A stretch of 64,000 bases of DNA. Origin: Ptiloglossa arizonensis (lineage: Eukaryota > Arthropoda > Insecta > Hymenoptera > Colletidae). How positions within the stretch are numbered: the stretch's first letter is position 1; the number at the start of each line of letters is the position of its first letter. The position numbers were made by a program, and so were the translations under genes. The notes under the pieces were generated by a model. The model searched no databases and was not told the DNA's origin. It saw only the letters and a program-made list of their open reading frames with translations. Shown one piece after another: positions 36,866 through 49,520 of this stretch. The stretch covers positions 62,001-126,000 of the forward strand of contig NW_027479043.1 of assembly GCF_051014685.1 (NCBI RefSeq). The letters are read 5' to 3'.

Positions 36866-38362
36866 TACTTTCAGATGCAACAGGAATTTTTGGGTTAGGT
36901 CAATCCGTTCGCGAGATATGGGAGTTTGAAGCTAAGAAATGGTTGAGAAGGCAAAAAATTTTTCGCAATTCTGCTGCTCCAAACGCTTAACCAGAATGGC
37001 CTAGGGAAAAAACACGCATACCGTTGTAATCGGGCGAGTTTCTACTTTCAGATGCAATAGGAATTTTTGGGTTTGGTCATTCCGTTCGCGAGATATGGGA
37101 GTTTGAAGCCAAGAAATGGTTGAGAAGGCAAAAAATTTTTCGCAATTCTGCTGCTCCAAACGCTTGACCAGAATGGCCTAGGGAAAAAATACACATACCG
37201 TTGTAGTCGGGCGAGTTTCTACTTTCAGATGCAACAGGAATTTTTGGGTTAGGTCAATCCGTTCGCGAGATATGGGAGTTTGAAGATAAGAAATGGTTGA
37301 GAAGACAACAAATTTTTCGCACTTCTGCTGCTCCAAAAGCTTAACCAGAATGGTCTATGGAAAATATACACATACCGTTGCAATCGGGCGAGTTTCTACT
37401 TTCAGATGCAACAGGAATTTTTGGGTTAGGTCAATCCGTTCGCGAGATATGGGAGTTTGATGCTAAGAAATGGTTGAGAAGACAACAAATTTTTCGCACT
37501 TCTGCTGCTCCAAACGCTTAACCAGAATGGCCTAGGGAAAAAATACACATACCGTTGTAATCGGGCGAGTTTCTACTTTCAGATGCAATAGGAATTTTTG
37601 GGTTAGGTCAATCCGTTCGCGAGATATGGGAGTTTGAAGCCAAGAAATGGTTGAAAAGGCAAAAAATTTTTCGCAATTCTGCTGCTCCAAACGCTTAACC
37701 AGAATGGCCTAGGGAAAAAATACACATGCCGTTGTAATCGGGCGAGTTTCTACTTTCAGATGCAATAGGACTTTTTGGGTTTGGTCATTCCGTTCGCGAG
37801 ATATGGGAGTTTGAAGCCAAGAAATGGTTGAGAAGGCAAAAAATTTTTCGCAATTCTGCTGCTCCAAACGCTTAACCAGAATGGCCTAGGGAAAAAATAC
37901 ACATACCGTTGTAGTCGGGCGAGTTTCTACTTTCAGATGCAACAGGAATTTTTGGGTTAGGTCAATCCGTTCGCGAGATATGGGAGTTTGAAGCTAAGAA
38001 ATGGTTGAGAAGACAACATATTTTTCGCACTTCTGCTGCTCCAAAAGCTTAACCAGAATGGCCTAGGGAAAATATACACATACCGTTGTAACCGGGCGAG
38101 TTTCTACTTTCAGATGCAACAGGAATTTTTGGGTTAGGTCAATCCGTTCGCGAGATATGGGAGTTTGATGCTAAGAAATGGTTGAGAAGACAACAAATTT
38201 TTCGCACTTCTGCAGCTCCAAACGCTTAACCAGAATGGCCTAGGGAAAAAATACACATACCGTTGTAATCGGGCGAGTTTCTACTTTCAGATGCAACAGG
38301 AATTTTTGGGTTAGGTCAATCCGTTCGCGAGATATGGGAGTTTGAAGCTAAGAAATGGTTGA
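35520..38362 (+). repeat. 8-monomer near-perfect tandem duplication (period 1416)
   Basis: Positions 35,520-36,946 match 36,936-38,362. All markers listed for the 13-monomer repeat (aacacgcat at 35,601 and 37,017, gaagataag, ggtctatgg, gttgaaaagg, acaacatattt, gtaaccggg, cttctgcagctcc) occur in both at exactly 1416 bp, and I noticed no substitution. The junction is a gaagctaag-to-gaaggcaaaa chimera at about 36,936-36,946. The right copy continues instead into gagaatacaac at 38,361. Confidence 0.9.
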
Positions 38363-38607
38363 GAATACAACAAATTTTTCGCACTTCTGCTGCTCCAAAC
38401 GCTTAACCAGAATGGCCTGGGGAAAAAATACACATACCGTTGTAATCGGGCGAGTTTCTACTTTCAGATGCAATAGGAATTTTTGGGTTAGGTCAATCCG
38501 TTCGCGAGATATGGGAGTTTGAAGCTAAGAAATGGTTGAGAAGACCACAAATTTTTCGCACTTCTGCTGCTCCAAAAGCTTAACCAGAATGGCGTAGGGG
38601 AAAAATA

Positions 38608-41600
38608 CACATACCGTTGTAATCGGGCGAGTTTCTACTTTCAGAAGCAATAGGAATTTTTGGGTTAGGTCAATCCTTTCGCGAGATATGGTAGTTTGAA
38701 GCCAAGAAATGGTTGAGAAGAAAACAAATTTTTCGCAATTCTGCTTCTCCAAACGCTTGACCAGAGTGGGCTAGGGAAAAAATACACATACCGTTGTAAT
38801 CGGGCGAGTTTCTACTTTCAGACGCTACAGGAATTTTTGGGTCCGGTCAATCCGTTCGCGAGATATGGGAGTTTGAAGCTAAGAAATGGTTGAGAAGACA
38901 ACAAATTTTTCGCACTTCTGCTGCTCCAAAAGCTTAACCAGAATGGCCTAGGGAAAAAATACACATACCGTTGTAATCGGGCGAGTTTCGACTTTCAGAT
39001 GCAATAGGAATTTTTGGGTTAGGTCAATCCGTTCGCGAGATATGGGAGTTTGAAGCCAAGAAATGGTTGAGAAGGCAAAAAATTTTTCGCAATTCTGCTG
39101 CTCCAAACGCTTAACCAGAATGGCCTAGGGAAAAAATACACATACCGTTGTAGTCGGGCGAGTTTCTACTTTCAGATGCAACAGGAATTTTTGGGTTATG
39201 TCAATCCGTTCGCGAGATATGGGAGTTTGAAGCTAAGAAATGGTTGAGAAGACAACAAATTTTTCGCACTTCTGCTGCTCCAAAAGCTTAACCAGAATGG
39301 CCTAGGGAAAAAATACACATGCCGTTGTAATCGGGCGAGTTTCTACTTTCAGATGCAATAGGACTTTTTGGGTTAGGTCAATCCGTTCGCGAGATATGGG
39401 AGTTTGAAGCCAAGAAATGGTTGAGAAGGCAAAAAATTTTTCGCAATTCTGCTGCTCCAAACGCTTAACCAGAATGGCCTAGGGAAAAAATACGCATACC
39501 GTTGTAATCGGGCGAGTTTCTACTTTCAGATGCAATAGGAATTTTTGGGTTTGGCCATTCCGTTCGCGAGATATGGGAGTTTGAAGCCAAGAAATGGTTG
39601 AGAAGGCAAAAAATTTTTCGCAATTCTGCTGCTCCAAACGCTTAACCAGAATGGCCTAGGGAAAAAATACACATACCGTTGTAGTCGGGCGAGTTTCTAC
39701 TTTCAGATGCAACAGGAATTTTTGGGTTAGGTCAATCCGTTCGCGAGATATGGGAGTTTGAAGCTAAGAAATGGTTGAGAAGACAACAAATTTTTCGCAC
39801 TTCTGCTGCTCCAAAAGCTTAACCAGAATGGTCTAGGGAAAATATACACATACCGTTGCAATCGGGCGAGTTTCTACTTTCAGATGCAACAGGAATTTTT
39901 GGGTTAGGTCAATCCGTTCGCGAGATATGGGAGTTTGATGCTAAGAAATGGTTGAGAAGACAACAAATTTTTCGCACTTCTGCTGCTCCAAACGCTTAAC
40001 CAGAATGGCCTAGGGAAAAAATACACATACCGTTGTAATCGGGCGAGTTTCTACTTTCAGATGCAACAGGAATTTTTGGGTTAGGTCAATCCGTTCGCGA
40101 GATATGGGAGTTTGAAGCTAAGAAATGGTTGAGAAGACAACAAATTTTTCGCACTTCTGCTGCTCCAAAAGCTTAACCAGAATGGCCTAGGGAAAATATA
40201 CACATACCGTTGTAACCGGGCGAGTTTCTACTTTCAGATGCAACAGGAATTTTTGGGTTAGGTCAATCCGTTCGCGAGATATGGGAGTTTGATGCTAAGA
40301 AATGGTTGAGAAGACAACAAATTTTTCGCACTTCTGCAGCTCCAAACGCTTAACCAGAATGGCCTAGGGAAAAAATACACATACCGTTGTAATCGGGCGA
40401 GTTTCTACTTTCAGATGCAACAGGAATTTTTGGGTTAGGTCAATCCGTTCGCGAGATATGGGAGTTTGAAGCTAAGAAATGGTTGAGAATACAACAAATT
40501 TTTCGCACTTCTGCTGCTCCAAACGCTTAACCAGAATGGCCTGGGGAAAAAATACACATACCGTTGTAATCGGGCGAGTTTCTACTTTCAGAAGCAATAG
40601 GAATTTTTGGGTTAGGTCAATCCTTTCGCGAGATATGGGAGTTTGAAGCCAAGAAATGGTTGAGAAGAAAACAAATTTTTCGCAATTCTGCTTCTCCAAA
40701 CGCTTGACCAGAGTGGGCTAGGGAAAAAATACACATACCGTTGTAATCGGGCGAGTTTCTACTTTCAGACGCTACAGGAATTTTTGGGTTCGGTCAATCC
40801 GTTCGCGAGATATGGGAGTTTGAAGCTAAGAAATGGTTGAGAAGACAACAAATTTTTCGCACTTCTGCTGCTCCAAAAGCTTAACCAGAATGGCCTAGGG
40901 AAAAAATACACATACCGTTGTAATCGGGCGAGTTTCGAATTTCAGATGCAATAGGAATTTTTGGGTTAGGTCAATCCGTTCGCGAGATATGGGAGTTTGA
41001 AGCCAAGAAATGGTTGAGAAGGCAAAAAATTTTTCGCAATTCTGCTGCTCCAAACGCTTAACCAGAATGGCCTAGGGAAAAAATACACATACCGTTGTAG
41101 TCGGGCGAGTTTCTACTTTCAGATGCAACAGGAATTTTTGGGTTATGTCAAACCGTTCGCGAGATATGGGAGTTTGAAGCTAAGAAATGGTTGAGAAGAC
41201 AACAAATTTTTCGCACTTCTGCTGCTCCAAAAGCTTAACCAGAATGGCCTAGGGAAAAAATACACATGCCGTTGTAATCGGGCGAGTTTCTACTTTCAGA
41301 TGCAATAGGACTTTTTGGGTTAGGTCAATCCGTTCGCGAGATATGGGAGTTTGAAGCCAAGAAATGGTTGAGAAGGCAAAAAATTTTTCGCAATTCTGCT
41401 GCTCCAAACGCTTAACCAGAATGGCCTAGGGAAAAAATACGCATACCGTTGTAATCGGGCGAGTTTCTACTTTCAGATGCAATAGGAATTTTTGGGTTTG
41501 GTCATTCCGTTCGCGAGATATGGGAGTTTGAAGCCAAGAAATGGTTGAGAAGGCAAAAAATTTTTCGCAATTCTGCTGCTCCAAACGCTTAACCAGAATG

Positions 41601-41773
41601 GCCTAGGGAAAAAATACACATACCGTTGTAGTCGGGCGAGTTTCTACTTTCAGATGCAACAGGAATTTTTGGGTTAGGTCAATCCGTTCGCGAGATATGG
41701 GAGTTTGAAGCTAAGAAATGGTTGAGAAGACAACAAATTTTTCGCACTTCTGCTGCTCCAAAAGCTTAACCAG
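38608..41773 (+). repeat. 11-monomer higher-order repeat (period 1947)
   Basis: Positions 38,608-39,826 match 40,555-41,773. Shared markers are gaagcaatagg (38,644 and 40,591), G units, gacgctacagg (38,821 and 40,768), tttcga with gcaatagg, gttatgtc, P, and tacgcat (39,492 and 41,439) with gtttgg. Upstream, gagaatacaac is 2124 bp (12 units) apart (38,361 and 40,485). The right copy therefore lacks one unit present at about 38,430-38,610. Substitutions include gtccggtc/gttcggtc, tttcgacttt/tttcgaattt and gtttggccatt/gtttggtcatt. Confidence 0.85.
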
Positions 41774-41880
41774 AATGGCCTAGGGGAAAAATACACATAC
41801 CGTTGTAATCGGGCGAGTTTCTACTTTCAGAAGCAATAGGAATTTTTGGGTTAGGTCAATCCTTTCGCGAGATATGGGAG

Positions 41881-41950
41881 TTTGAAGCCAAGAAATGGTT
41901 GAGAAGAAAACAAATTTTTCGCACTTCTGCTGCTCCAAAAGCTTAACCAG
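41881..41950 (+). repeat. Chimeric monomer: G-unit upstream half joined to H-unit downstream half
   Basis: The text gaagaaaacaaatttttcgc, which elsewhere is almost always followed by aattctgcttctcc of a G unit, is here followed by acttctgctgctcc and aaaagctt. In the parallel segments at about 38,700-38,940 and 40,650-40,890, a complete G unit with gacgctacagg lies between these two halves. The simplest reading is loss of exactly one 177-bp unit, with the breakpoint in the identical acaaatttttcgca shared by both parents. Confidence 0.85.
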
Positions 41951-44900
41951 AATGGCCTAGGGAAAAAATACACATACCGTTGTAATCGGGCGAGTTTCGA
42001 CTTTCAGATGCAATAGGAATTTTTGGGTTAGGTCAATCCGTTCGCGAGATATGGGAGTTTGAAGCCAAGAAATGGTTGAGAAGGCAAAAAATTTTTCGCA
42101 ATTCTGCTGCTCCAAACGCTTAACCAGAATGGCCTAGGGAAAAAATACACATGCCGTTGTAATCGGGCGAGTTTCTACTTTCAGATGCAATAGGACTTTT
42201 TGGGTTTGGTCATTCCGTTCGCGAGATATGGGAGTTTGAAGCCAAGAAATGGTTGAGAAGGCAAAAAATTTTTCGCAATTCTGCTGCTCCAAACGCTTAA
42301 CCAGAATGGCCTAGGGAAAAAATACACATACCGTTGTAGTCGGGCGAGTTTCTACTTTCAGGTGCAACAGGAATTTTTGGGTTAGGTCAATCCGTTCGCG
42401 AGATATGGGAGTTTGAAGCTAAGAAATGGTTGAGAAGACAACAAATTTTTCGCACTTCTGCTGCTCCAAAAGCTTAACCAGAATGGCCTAGGGAAAATAT
42501 ACACATACCGTTGTAACCGGGCGAGTTTCTACTTTCAGATGCAACAGGAATTTTTGGGTTAGGTCAATCCGTTCGCGAGATATGGGAGTTTGATGCTAAG
42601 AAATGGTTGAGAAGACAACAAATTTTTCGCACTTCTGCTGCTCCAAACGCTTAACCAGAATGGCCTAGGGAAAAAATACACATACCGTTGTAATCGGGCG
42701 AGTTTCTACTTTCAGATGCAACAGGAATTTTTGGGTTAGGTCAATCCGTTCGCGAGATATGGGAGTTTGAAGCTGAGAAATGGTTGAGAATACAACAAAT
42801 TTTTCGCACTTCTGCTGCTCCAAACGCTTAACCAGAATGGCCTGGGGAAAAAATACACATACCGTTGTAATCGGGCGAGTTTCTACTTTCAGATGCAATA
42901 GGAATTTTTGGGTTAGGTCAATCCGTTCGCGAGATATGGGAGTTTGAAGCTAAGAAATGGTTGAGAAGACCACAAATTTTTCGCACTTCTGCTGCTCCAA
43001 AAGCTTAACCAGAATGGCCTAGGGGAAAAATACACATACCGTTGTAATCGGGCGAGTTTCTACTTTCAGAAGCAATAGGAATTTTTGGGTTAGGTCAATC
43101 CTTTCGCGAGATATGGGAGTTTGAAGCCAAGAAATGGTTGAGAAGAAAACAAATTTTTCGCAATTCTGCTTCTCCAAACGCTTGACCAGAGTGGGCTAGG
43201 GAAAAAATACACATACCGTTGTAATCGGGCGAGTTTCTACTTTCAGACGCTACAGGAATTTTTGGGTTCGGTCAATCCGTTCGCGAGATATGGGAGTTTG
43301 AAGCTAAGAAATGGTTGAGAAGACAACAAATTTTTCGCACTTCAGCTGCTCCAAAAGCTTAACCAGAATGGCCTAGGGAAAAAATACACATACCGTTGTA
43401 ATCGGGCGAGTTTCGACTTTCAGATGCAATAGGAATTTTTGGGTTAGGTCAATCCGTTCGCGAGATATGGGAGTTTGAAGCCAAGAAATGGTTGAGAAGG
43501 CAAAAAATTTTTCGCAATTCTGCTGCTCCAAACGCTTAACCAGAATGGCCTAGGGAAAAAATACACATACCGTTGTAATCGGGCGAGTTTCTACTTTCAG
43601 ATGCAACAGGAATTTTTGGGTTAGGTCAATCCGTTCGCGAGATATGGGAATTTGATGCTAAGAAATGGTTGAGAAGACAACAAATTTTTCGCACTTCTGC
43701 TGCTCCAAACGCTTAACCAGAATGGCCTAGGGAAAAAATACACATACCGTTGTAATCGGGCGAGTTTCGACTTTCAGATCCAATAGGAATTTTTGGGTTA
43801 GGTCAATCCGTTCGCGAGATATGGGAGTTTGAAGCCAAGAAATGGTTGAGAAGGCAAAAAATTTTTCGCATTTCTGCTGCTCCAAACGCTTAACCAGAAT
43901 GGCCTAGGGAAAAAATACACATGCCGTTGTAATCGGGCGAGTTTCTACTTTCAGATGCAATAGGACTTTTTGGGTTAGGTCAATCCGTTCGCGAGATATG
44001 GGAGTTTGAAGCCAAGAAATGGTTGAGAAGGCAAAAAATTTTTCGCAGTTCTGCTGCTCCAAACGCTTAACCAGAATGGCCTAGGGAAAAAATACACATA
44101 CCGTTGTAGTCGGGCGAGTTTCTACTTTCAGATGCAACAGGAATTTTTGGGTTAGGTCAATCCGTTCGCGAGGTATGGGGGTTTGAAGCCAAGAAATGGT
44201 TGAGAAGAAAACAAATTTTTCGCAATTCTGCTTCTCCAAACGCTTGACCAGAGTGGGCTAGGGAAAAAATACACATACCGTTGTAATCGGGCGAGTTTCT
44301 ACTTTCAGAAGCAATAGGAATTTTTGGGTTTGGTCAATCCGTTCGCGAGATATGGGAGTTTGAAGCCAAGAAATGGTTGAGAAGGCAAAAAATTTTTCGC
44401 AATTCTGCTGCTCCAAACGCTTAACCAGAATGGCCTAGGGAAAAAATACACATACCGTTGTAGTCGGGCGAGTTTCTACTTTCAGATGCAACAGGAATTT
44501 TTGGGTTAGGTCAATCCGTTCGCGAGATATGGGAGTTTGAAGCTAAGAAATGGTTGAGAAGACAACAAATTTTTCGCACTTCTGCTGCTCCAAAAGCTTA
44601 ACCAGAATGGCCTACGGAAAATATACACATACCGTTGTAATCGGGCGAGTTACTACTTTCAGATGCAACAGGAATTTTTGGGTTAGGTCAATCCGTTCGC
44701 GAGATATGGAATTTTGATGCTAAGAAATGGTTGAGAAGACAACAACTTTTTCGCACTTCTGCTGCTCCAAACGCTTAACCAGAATGGCCTAGGGAAAAAA
44801 TACACATACCGTTGTAATCGGGCGAGTTTCTACTTTCAGATGCAACAGGAATTTTTGGGTTAGGTCAATCCGTTCGCGAGATATGGGAGTTTGAAGCTAA

Positions 44901-45354
44901 GAAATGGTTGAGAATACAACAAATTTTTCGCACTTCTGCTGCTCCAAACGCTTAACCAGAATGGCCTAGGGAAAAAATACACATATCGTTGTAATCGGGC
45001 GAGTTTCTACTTTCAGATGCAATAGGAATTTTTGGGTTAGGTCAATCCGTTCGCGAGATATGGGAGTTTGAAGCTAAGAAATGGTTGAGAAGACCACAAA
45101 TTTTTCGCACTTCTGCTGCTCCAAAAGCTTAACCAGAATGGCCTAGGGGAAAAATACACATACCGATGTAATCGGGCGAGTTTCTACTTTCAGAAGCAAT
45201 AGGAATTTTTGGGTTAGGTCAATCCGTTCGCGAGATATAGAAGTTTGAAGCCAAGAAATGGTTGAGAAGGCAAAAAATTTTTCGCAATTCTGCTGCTCCA
45301 AACGCTTAACCAGAGTGGGCTAGGGAAAAAATACACATACCGTTGTAATCGGGC
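41951..45354 (+). repeat. Mixed monomer stretch, all units 177 bp
   Basis: About 19 units of D, G, H, P and S type. The gagaatacaac unit followed by a gaccac H unit and a G unit with gacgctacagg (42,780-43,260) parallels 38,361-38,830. The D, gatccaatagg, gcatttctgc, P series at about 43,640-43,960 parallels 53,370-53,690, 9736 bp away (55 units plus one inserted base). A G unit near 44,247 is followed by a gaagcaatagg unit with gtttggtc. No clean tandem higher-order period was found. Confidence 0.7.
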
Positions 45355-48023
45355 GAGTTTCTACTTTCAGATGCAACAGGAATTTTTGGGTTAGGTCAAT
45401 CCGTTCGCGAGATATGGGAGTTTGATGCTAAGAAATGGTTGAGAAGACAACAAATTTTTCGCACTTCTGTTGCTCCAAACGCTTAACCAGAATGGCCTAG
45501 GGAAAAAATACACATACCGTTGTAATCGGGCGAGTTTCGACTTTCAGATGCAATACGAATTTTTGGGTTAGGTCAATCCTTTCGCGAGATATGGGAGTTT
45601 GAAGCCAAGAAATGGTTGAGAAGAAAACAAATTTTTCGCAATTCTGCTTCTCCAAACGCTTGACCAGAGTGGGCTAGGGAAACAATACACATACCGTTGT
45701 AATCGGGCGAGTTTCTACTTTCAGATGCTACAGGAATTTTTGGGTTCGGTCAATCCGTTCGCGAGATATGGGAGTTTGAAGCTAAGAAATGGTTGAGAAG
45801 ACAACAAATTTTTCGCACTTCTGCTGCTCCAAAAGCTTAACCAGAATGGCCTAGGGAAAAAATACAAATACCGTTGTAATCGGGCGAGTTTCTACTTTCA
45901 GAAGCAATAGGAATTTTTGGGTTAGGTCAATCCGTTCGCGAGATATAGAAGTTTGAAGCCAAGAAATGGTTGAGAAGGCAAAAAATTTTTCGCAATTCTG
46001 CTGCTCCAAACGCTTAACCAGAATGGCCTAGGGAAAAAATACACATACCGTTGTAATCGGGCGAGTTTCTACTTTCAGATGCAACAGGAATTTTTGGGTT
46101 AGGTCAATCCGTTCGCGAGATATGGGAGTTTGATGCTAAGAAATGGTTGAGAAGACAACAAATTTTTCGCACTTCTGCTGCTCCAAACGCTTAACCAGAA
46201 TGGCCTAGGGAAAAAATACACATACCGTTGTAATCGGGCGAGTTTCGACTTTCGGATCCAATAGGAATTTTTGGGTTAGGTCAATGCGTTCGCGAGATAT
46301 GGGAGTTTGAAGCCAAGAAATGGTTGAGAAGGCAAAAAATTTTTCGCAATTCTGCTGCTCCAAACGCTTAACCAGAGTGGGCTAGGGAAAAAATACACAT
46401 ACCGTTGTAATCGGGCGAGTTTCTACTTTCAGAAGCAATAGGAATTTTTGGGTTAGGTCAATCCGTTCGCGAGATATAGAAGTTTGAAGCCAAGAAATGG
46501 TTGAGAAGGCAAAAAATTTTTCGCAATTCTGCTGCTCCAAACGCTTAACCAGAATGGCCTAGGGAAAAAATACACATACCGTTGTAATCGGGCGAGTTTC
46601 TACTTTCAGATGCAATAGGACTTTTTGGGTTAGGTCAATCCGTTCGCGAGATATGGGAGTTTGAAGCCAAGAAATGGTTGAGAAGGCAAAAAATTTTTCG
46701 CAATTCTGCTGCTCCAAACGCTTAACCAGAATGGCCTAGGGAAAGAATACACATACCTTTGTAATCGGACGAGTTTCTACTTTCAGATGCAACAGGAATT
46801 TTTGGGTTAGGTCAATCCGTTCGCGAGATATGGGAGTTTGATGCTAAGAAATGGTTGAGAAGACAACAAATTTTTCGCACTTCTGTTGCTCCAAACGCTT
46901 AACCAGAATGGCCTAGGGAAAAAATACACATACCGTTGTAATCGGGCGAGTTTCGACTTTCAGATGCAATACGAATTTTTGGGTTAGGTCAATCCTTTCG
47001 CGAGATATGGGAGTTTGAAGCCAAGAAATGGTTGAGAAGAAAACAAATTTTTCGCAATTCTGCTTCTCCAAACGCTTGACCAGAGTGGGCTAGGGAAACA
47101 ATACACATACCGTTGTAATCGGGCGAGTTTCTACTTTCAGATGCTACAGGAATTTTTGGGTTCGGTCAATCCGTTCGCGAGATATGGGAGTTTGAAGCTA
47201 AGAAATGGTTGAGAAGACAACAAATTTTTCGCACTTCTGCTGCTCCAAAAGCTTAACCAGAATGGCCTAGGGAAAAAATACAAATACCGTTGTAATCGGG
47301 CGAGTTTCTACTTTCAGAAGCAATAGGAATTTTTGGGTTAGGTCAATCCGTTCGCGAGATATAGAAGTTTGAAGCCAAGAAATGGTTGAGAAGGCAAAAA
47401 ATTTTTCGCAATTCTGCTGCTCCAAACGCTTAACCAGAATGGCCTAGGGAAAAAATACACATACCGTTGTAATCGGGCGAGTTTCTACTTTCAGATGCAA
47501 CAGGAATTTTTGGGTTAGGTCAATCCGTTCGCGAGATATGGGAGTTTGATGCTAAGAAATGGTTGAGAAGACAACAAATTTTTCGCACTTCTGCTGCTCC
47601 AAACGCTTAACCAGAATGGCCTAGGGAAAAAATACACATACCGTTGTAATCGGGCGAGTTTCGACTTTCGGATCCAATAGGAATTTTTGGGTTAGGTCAA
47701 TGCGTTCGCGAGATATGGGAGTTTGAAGCCAAGAAATGGTTGAGAAGGCAAAAAATTTTTCGCAATTCTGCTGCTCCAAACGCTTAACCAGAGTGGGCTA
47801 GGGAAAAAATACACATACCGTTGTAATCGGGCGAGTTTCTACTTTCAGAAGCAATAGGAATTTTTGGGTTAGGTCAATCCGTTCGCGAGATATAGAAGTT
47901 TGAAGCCAAGAAATGGTTGAGAAGGCAAAAAATTTTTCGCAATTCTGCTGCTCCAAACGCTTACCCAGAATGGCCTAGGGAAAAAATACACATACCGTTG
48001 TAATCGGGCGAGTTTCTACTTTC
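45355..48023 (+). repeat. 8-monomer tandem duplication (period 1416)
   Basis: Positions 45,355-46,607 match 46,771-48,023. Shared markers are cttctgttgctcc, gcaatacgaattt (45,551 and 46,967), G with ggaaacaat, gatgctacagg (45,724 and 47,140), acaaataccg, gatatagaag, cggatccaatagg (GGATCC at 46,254 and 47,670), caatgcgttcg and cgcttaaccagagtggg. One substitution was seen near the right end (cttaacc versus cttaccc at about 47,965). Confidence 0.88.
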
Positions 48024-49255
48024 AGATGCAACGGGAATTTTTGGGTTAGGTCAATCCCTTCGCGAGATATGGGAGTTTGATGCTAAGAAATGGTTGAGAA
48101 GACAACAAATTTTTCGCACTTCTGCTGCTCCAAACGCTTAACCAGAATGGCCTAGGGAAAAAATACACATACCGTTGTAATCGGGCGAGTTTCTACTTTC
48201 AGATGCTACAGGAATTTTTGGGTTCGGTCAATCCGTTCGCGAGATATGGGAGTTTGAAGCTAAGAAATGGTTGAGAAGACAACAAATTTTTCGCACTTCT
48301 GCTGCTCCAAAAGCTTAACCAGAATGGCCTAGGGAAAAAATACAAATACCGTTGTAATCGGGCGAGTTTCTACTTTCAGAAGCAATAGGAATTTTTGGGT
48401 TAGGTCAATCCGTTCGCGAGATATAGAAGTTTGAAGCCAAGAAATGGTTGAGAAGGCAAAAAATTTTTCGCAATTCTGCTGCTCCAAACGCTTAACCAGA
48501 ATGGCCTAGGGAAAAAATACACATACCGTTGTAATCGGGCGAGTTTCTACTTTCAGATGCAACAGGAATTTTTGGGTTAGGTCAATCCGTTCGCGAGATA
48601 TGGGAGTTTGATGCTAAGAAATGGTTGAGAAGACAACAAATTTTTCGCACTTCTGCTGCTCCAAACGCTTAACCAGAATGGCCTAGGGAAAAAATACACA
48701 TACCGTTGTAATCGGGCGAGTTTCGACTTTCGGATCCAATAGGAATTTTTGGGTTAGGTCAATGCGTTCGCGAGATATGGGAGTTTGAAGCCAAGAAATG
48801 GTTGAGAAGGCAAAAAATTTTTCGCAATTCTGCTGCTCCAAACGCTTAACCAGAGTGGGCTAGGGAAAAAATACACATACCGTTGTAATCGGGCGAGTTT
48901 CTACTTTCAGAAGCAATAGGAATTTTTGGGTTAGGTCAATCCGTTCGCGAGATATAGAAGTTTGAAGCCAAGAAATGGTTGAGAAGGCAAAAAATTTTTC
49001 GCAATTCTGCTGCTCCAAACGCTTACCCAGAATGGCCTAGGGAAAAAATACACATACCGTTGTAATCGGGCGAGTTTCTACTTTCAGATGCAACGGGAAT
49101 TTTTGGGTTAGGTCAATCCCTTCGCGAGATATGGGAGTTTGATGCTAAGAAATGGTTGAGAAGACAACAAATTTTTCGCACTTCTGCTGCTCCAAACGCT
49201 TAACCAGAATGGCCTAGGGAAAAAATACACATACCGTTGTAATCGGGCGAGTTTC
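47101..49255 (+). repeat. 6-monomer tandem duplication (period 1062), about 2.0 copies
   Basis: Positions 47,101-48,193 match 48,163-49,255 with no difference noticed. Markers are gatgctacagg with ttcggtc (47,140 and 48,202), GGATCC (47,670 and 48,732), caatgcgttcg, cttacccag, gcaacggg and caatcccttcg. It overlaps the 8-monomer duplication to its left, so it arose after that duplication and copied its right-hand variant (cttaccc). Confidence 0.88.
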
Positions 49256-49360
49256 GACTTCCAGATGCAATAGGAATTTTTGGGTTAGGTCATTCCGTTC
49301 GCGAGATATGGGAGTTTGAAGCCAAGAAATGGTTGAGAAGACAACAAATTTTTCGCAACT

Positions 49361-49372
49361 TCTGCTGCTCCA
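49361..49372 (+). repeat. 178-bp monomer (one-base insertion)
   Basis: The unit reads ttcgcaacttctgc in place of ttcgcacttctgc or ttcgcaattctgc. The extra base looks like a join of the two allelic forms, gcaa and cttc. It is the first phase change after about 31 kb of strictly 177-bp periodicity. Downstream markers shift by one (for example phase 59 instead of 58 at 49,973). Confidence 0.9.
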
Positions 49373-49520
49373 AACGCTTAACCAGAATGGCCTAGGGAAA
49401 AAATACACATACCGTTGTAATCGGGCGAGTTTCTACTTTCAGATGCAACAGGAATTTTTGGGTTATGTCAATCTGTTCGCGAGATATGGGAGTTTGAAGC
49501 TAAGAAATGTTTGAGAATAC

